From SAR324 cluster bacterium (lineage in GTDB: Bacteria > Bdellovibrionota > UBA2361 > JAAZON01): a stretch of 15,737 nucleotides of DNA. Shown one piece after another: positions 14,723 to 15,737 of the stretch; within the stretch, counting starts at the first letter, position 1; every line of letters starts with the position of its first letter. The notes beneath the pieces were generated by a model. The model was not told where the DNA came from, made no database searches, and saw only the letters and a program-made list of their open reading frames with translations. The translations under genes and the position numbers were made by a program. The stretch is from positions 1-15,737 of the forward strand of contig JAAZON010000326.1 of the NCBI GenBank assembly GCA_012797725.1. Reading direction: 5' to 3'.

Positions 14723-15737
14723 TTGAAGCAAATTGTTTTCTCGTCTCTTTTCAGCTTAGTGCTATTGCTCCAAGGCAACTTCATCTCAATTAATGCCGAG
14801 GCGCAGGATAGTTCTACTGGGACAAAAAAGATAAAACTTTTTGCAGAAGACTCAGCAGAATACAAATCACAAAAGTCACAAGCGACATCTCAGTACCTTA
14901 AGTCAGAAGCAGCGCCGCCTGAAGAGGTGAATTTCAAAGCTTCATCTATTGAAGTGCTAAAAGACACCAACCAGGTGAAAGGTACTGATGGTGTCATAAT
15001 ATCGGGCCGCAATATTCAGGTGCAGTCTGATACTGCGCTTTATAACTCCGAGAGCAAGAACAGCGAACTGGAAGGTAATGTGCATGTAACTGGGGATCTT
15101 GGGAAAATTGAGGCTGACTCCGGGAGTTTTAATTTAGAGAACGAAACAGGAGAGTTTGTTAACGGAAGCTATCAAGTCGAGGATGGTGCCTATACTTTGA
15201 AGTCTGAAAGTATGAAAAAACTTTCTGAAACTGAGCTGGAATTAACAAAGAGTCTCTTCTCAACATGTGATTGTCCGGATAAAGAAATGCCGTGGCGCTT
15301 CAGAAGTAGGCGCTGTTCTGTAACGCAGGAAAGCTATGCGCATTGTTATGGGACAAGTTTGGAGATGTATGATGTTCCAATACTGTACACGCCCTATTTA
15401 GGGTTTCCGGTTAAGACAGAGAGATCCTCCGGCCTTTTAATTCCGCGCATTGGTGTAAGTAACGAAGATGGTTTCTTGTACCGCCAACCGCTCTATTTGG
15501 TGATTGATGATTACTCCGATATGACTTTGACACCGTTCACTGAGACCCAAACGAGAAACGGCTCTTTTTTGGACTACAGAAAAGCATTCTCAAAAAGAAG
15601 CTCAATTAATAGTCGTTTTATTTATTCGAATGAAAGACCAAGAGACGGGGATCTTAGGGGAACAAATATCGAGGGGATTTACAATCCAGAAAGCGAGGAC
15701 GACAGCTATGGAGGCTATTACAAACAAAGATGGTCAA
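14723..15737 (+). CDS. lptD: LPS-assembly protein LptD, N-terminal part (3' end outside window)
   Basis: Outer-membrane barrel that, plugged by LptE, places lipopolysaccharide on the cell surface. About 338 residues are visible and the frame is open at the right edge. A signal peptide (QIVFSSLFSLVLLLQGNFIS, then NAEA before the likely cut) leads into a low-complexity stretch, the OstA/LptA-like beta-jellyroll (~80-180: repeated strand units such as NIQVQSDTALYNSE and SELEGNVHVTGDLGKIEADS), and the barrel start with the family motif VPILYTPYLGFPVKTERSSG and LLIPRIG. I chose TTG 14723 because GGAG ends five bases before it; GTG 14717 is an alternative two codons upstream. Four cysteines cluster at 182, 184, 198 and 208. 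Confidence 0.92.
   Translation, partial: MKQIVFSSLFSLVLLLQGNFISINAEAQDSSTGTKKIKLFAEDSAEYKSQKSQATSQYLKSEAAPPEEVNFKASSIEVLKDTNQVKGTDGVIISGRNIQVQSDTALYNSESKNSELEGNVHVTGDLGKIEADSGSFNLENETGEFVNGSYQVEDGAYTLKSESMKKLSETELELTKSLFSTCDCPDKEMPWRFRSRRCSVTQESYAHCYGTSLEMYDVPILYTPYLGFPVKTERSSGLLIPRIGVSNEDGFLYRQPLYLVIDDYSDMTLTPFTETQTRNGSFLDYRKAFSKRSSINSRFIYSNERPRDGDLRGTNIEGIYNPESEDDSYGGYYKQRWS

Noticed and set aside
1..15737. CRISPR arrays, tRNA or rRNA genes, insertion sequences, phage genes
   Set aside because: No regularly spaced direct repeats, tRNA-like sequences, transposases, integrases or terminal inverted repeats were seen; the window is almost fully coding.

Overview
The window comes from a Gram-negative (diderm) bacterium: it carries a type III secretion export apparatus and the start of an outer-membrane LPS-assembly gene (lptD). 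Base composition looks moderately AT-rich and fairly even throughout, with no obvious compositional island. The hydrogenase genes closely resemble, from memory, the NAD-reducing group 3d enzyme of Ralstonia/Cupriavidus. The species cannot be fixed from this window.

Layout. (1) 2-3335, plus strand: the 3' part of a type III secretion operon. A coiled-coil/FliK-like SctP candidate open at the left edge is followed by sctR, sctS, sctT and an sctU that stops at the autocleavage site. (2) 3371-6583, plus strand: a very large sensor histidine kinase (GAF-PAS-GAF-GAF-HisKA-HATPase-receiver-like), cut in two by one in-frame TAA inside its second GAF domain. (3) 6567-6824, plus strand: an 85-residue stand-alone FlhB/SctU cytoplasmic domain that overlaps the end of the kinase gene. 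(4) 6825-6901: a short convergent intergenic region with a nested inverted repeat. (5) 13627-6902, minus strand: a compact hoxF-hoxU-hoxY-hoxH-hoxW operon ending in a stand-alone receiver and a GAF histidine kinase. (6) 13628-13781: the divergent hox/accD intergenic region. (7) 13782-15737, plus strand: accD, then lptD, which runs off the right edge.

Main point of interest: SctU appears to be genetically pre-split. The membrane half ends within two residues of where the N-P-T-H cleavage motif should be. A separate small gene 3.2 kb downstream starts just before the equivalent position and supplies the missing domain, also without N-P-T-H. Between the two lies the giant kinase, whose 3' end overlaps the small gene, so the three look like one transcription unit. 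If both halves work together, this exporter would be permanently in the cleaved state that other systems reach by autoproteolysis, with a sensor kinase co-expressed between its halves.

The second point of interest is that the hydrogenase operon carries its own sensor kinase and single-domain receiver, unlike the HoxA/HoxJ arrangement known from Ralstonia.
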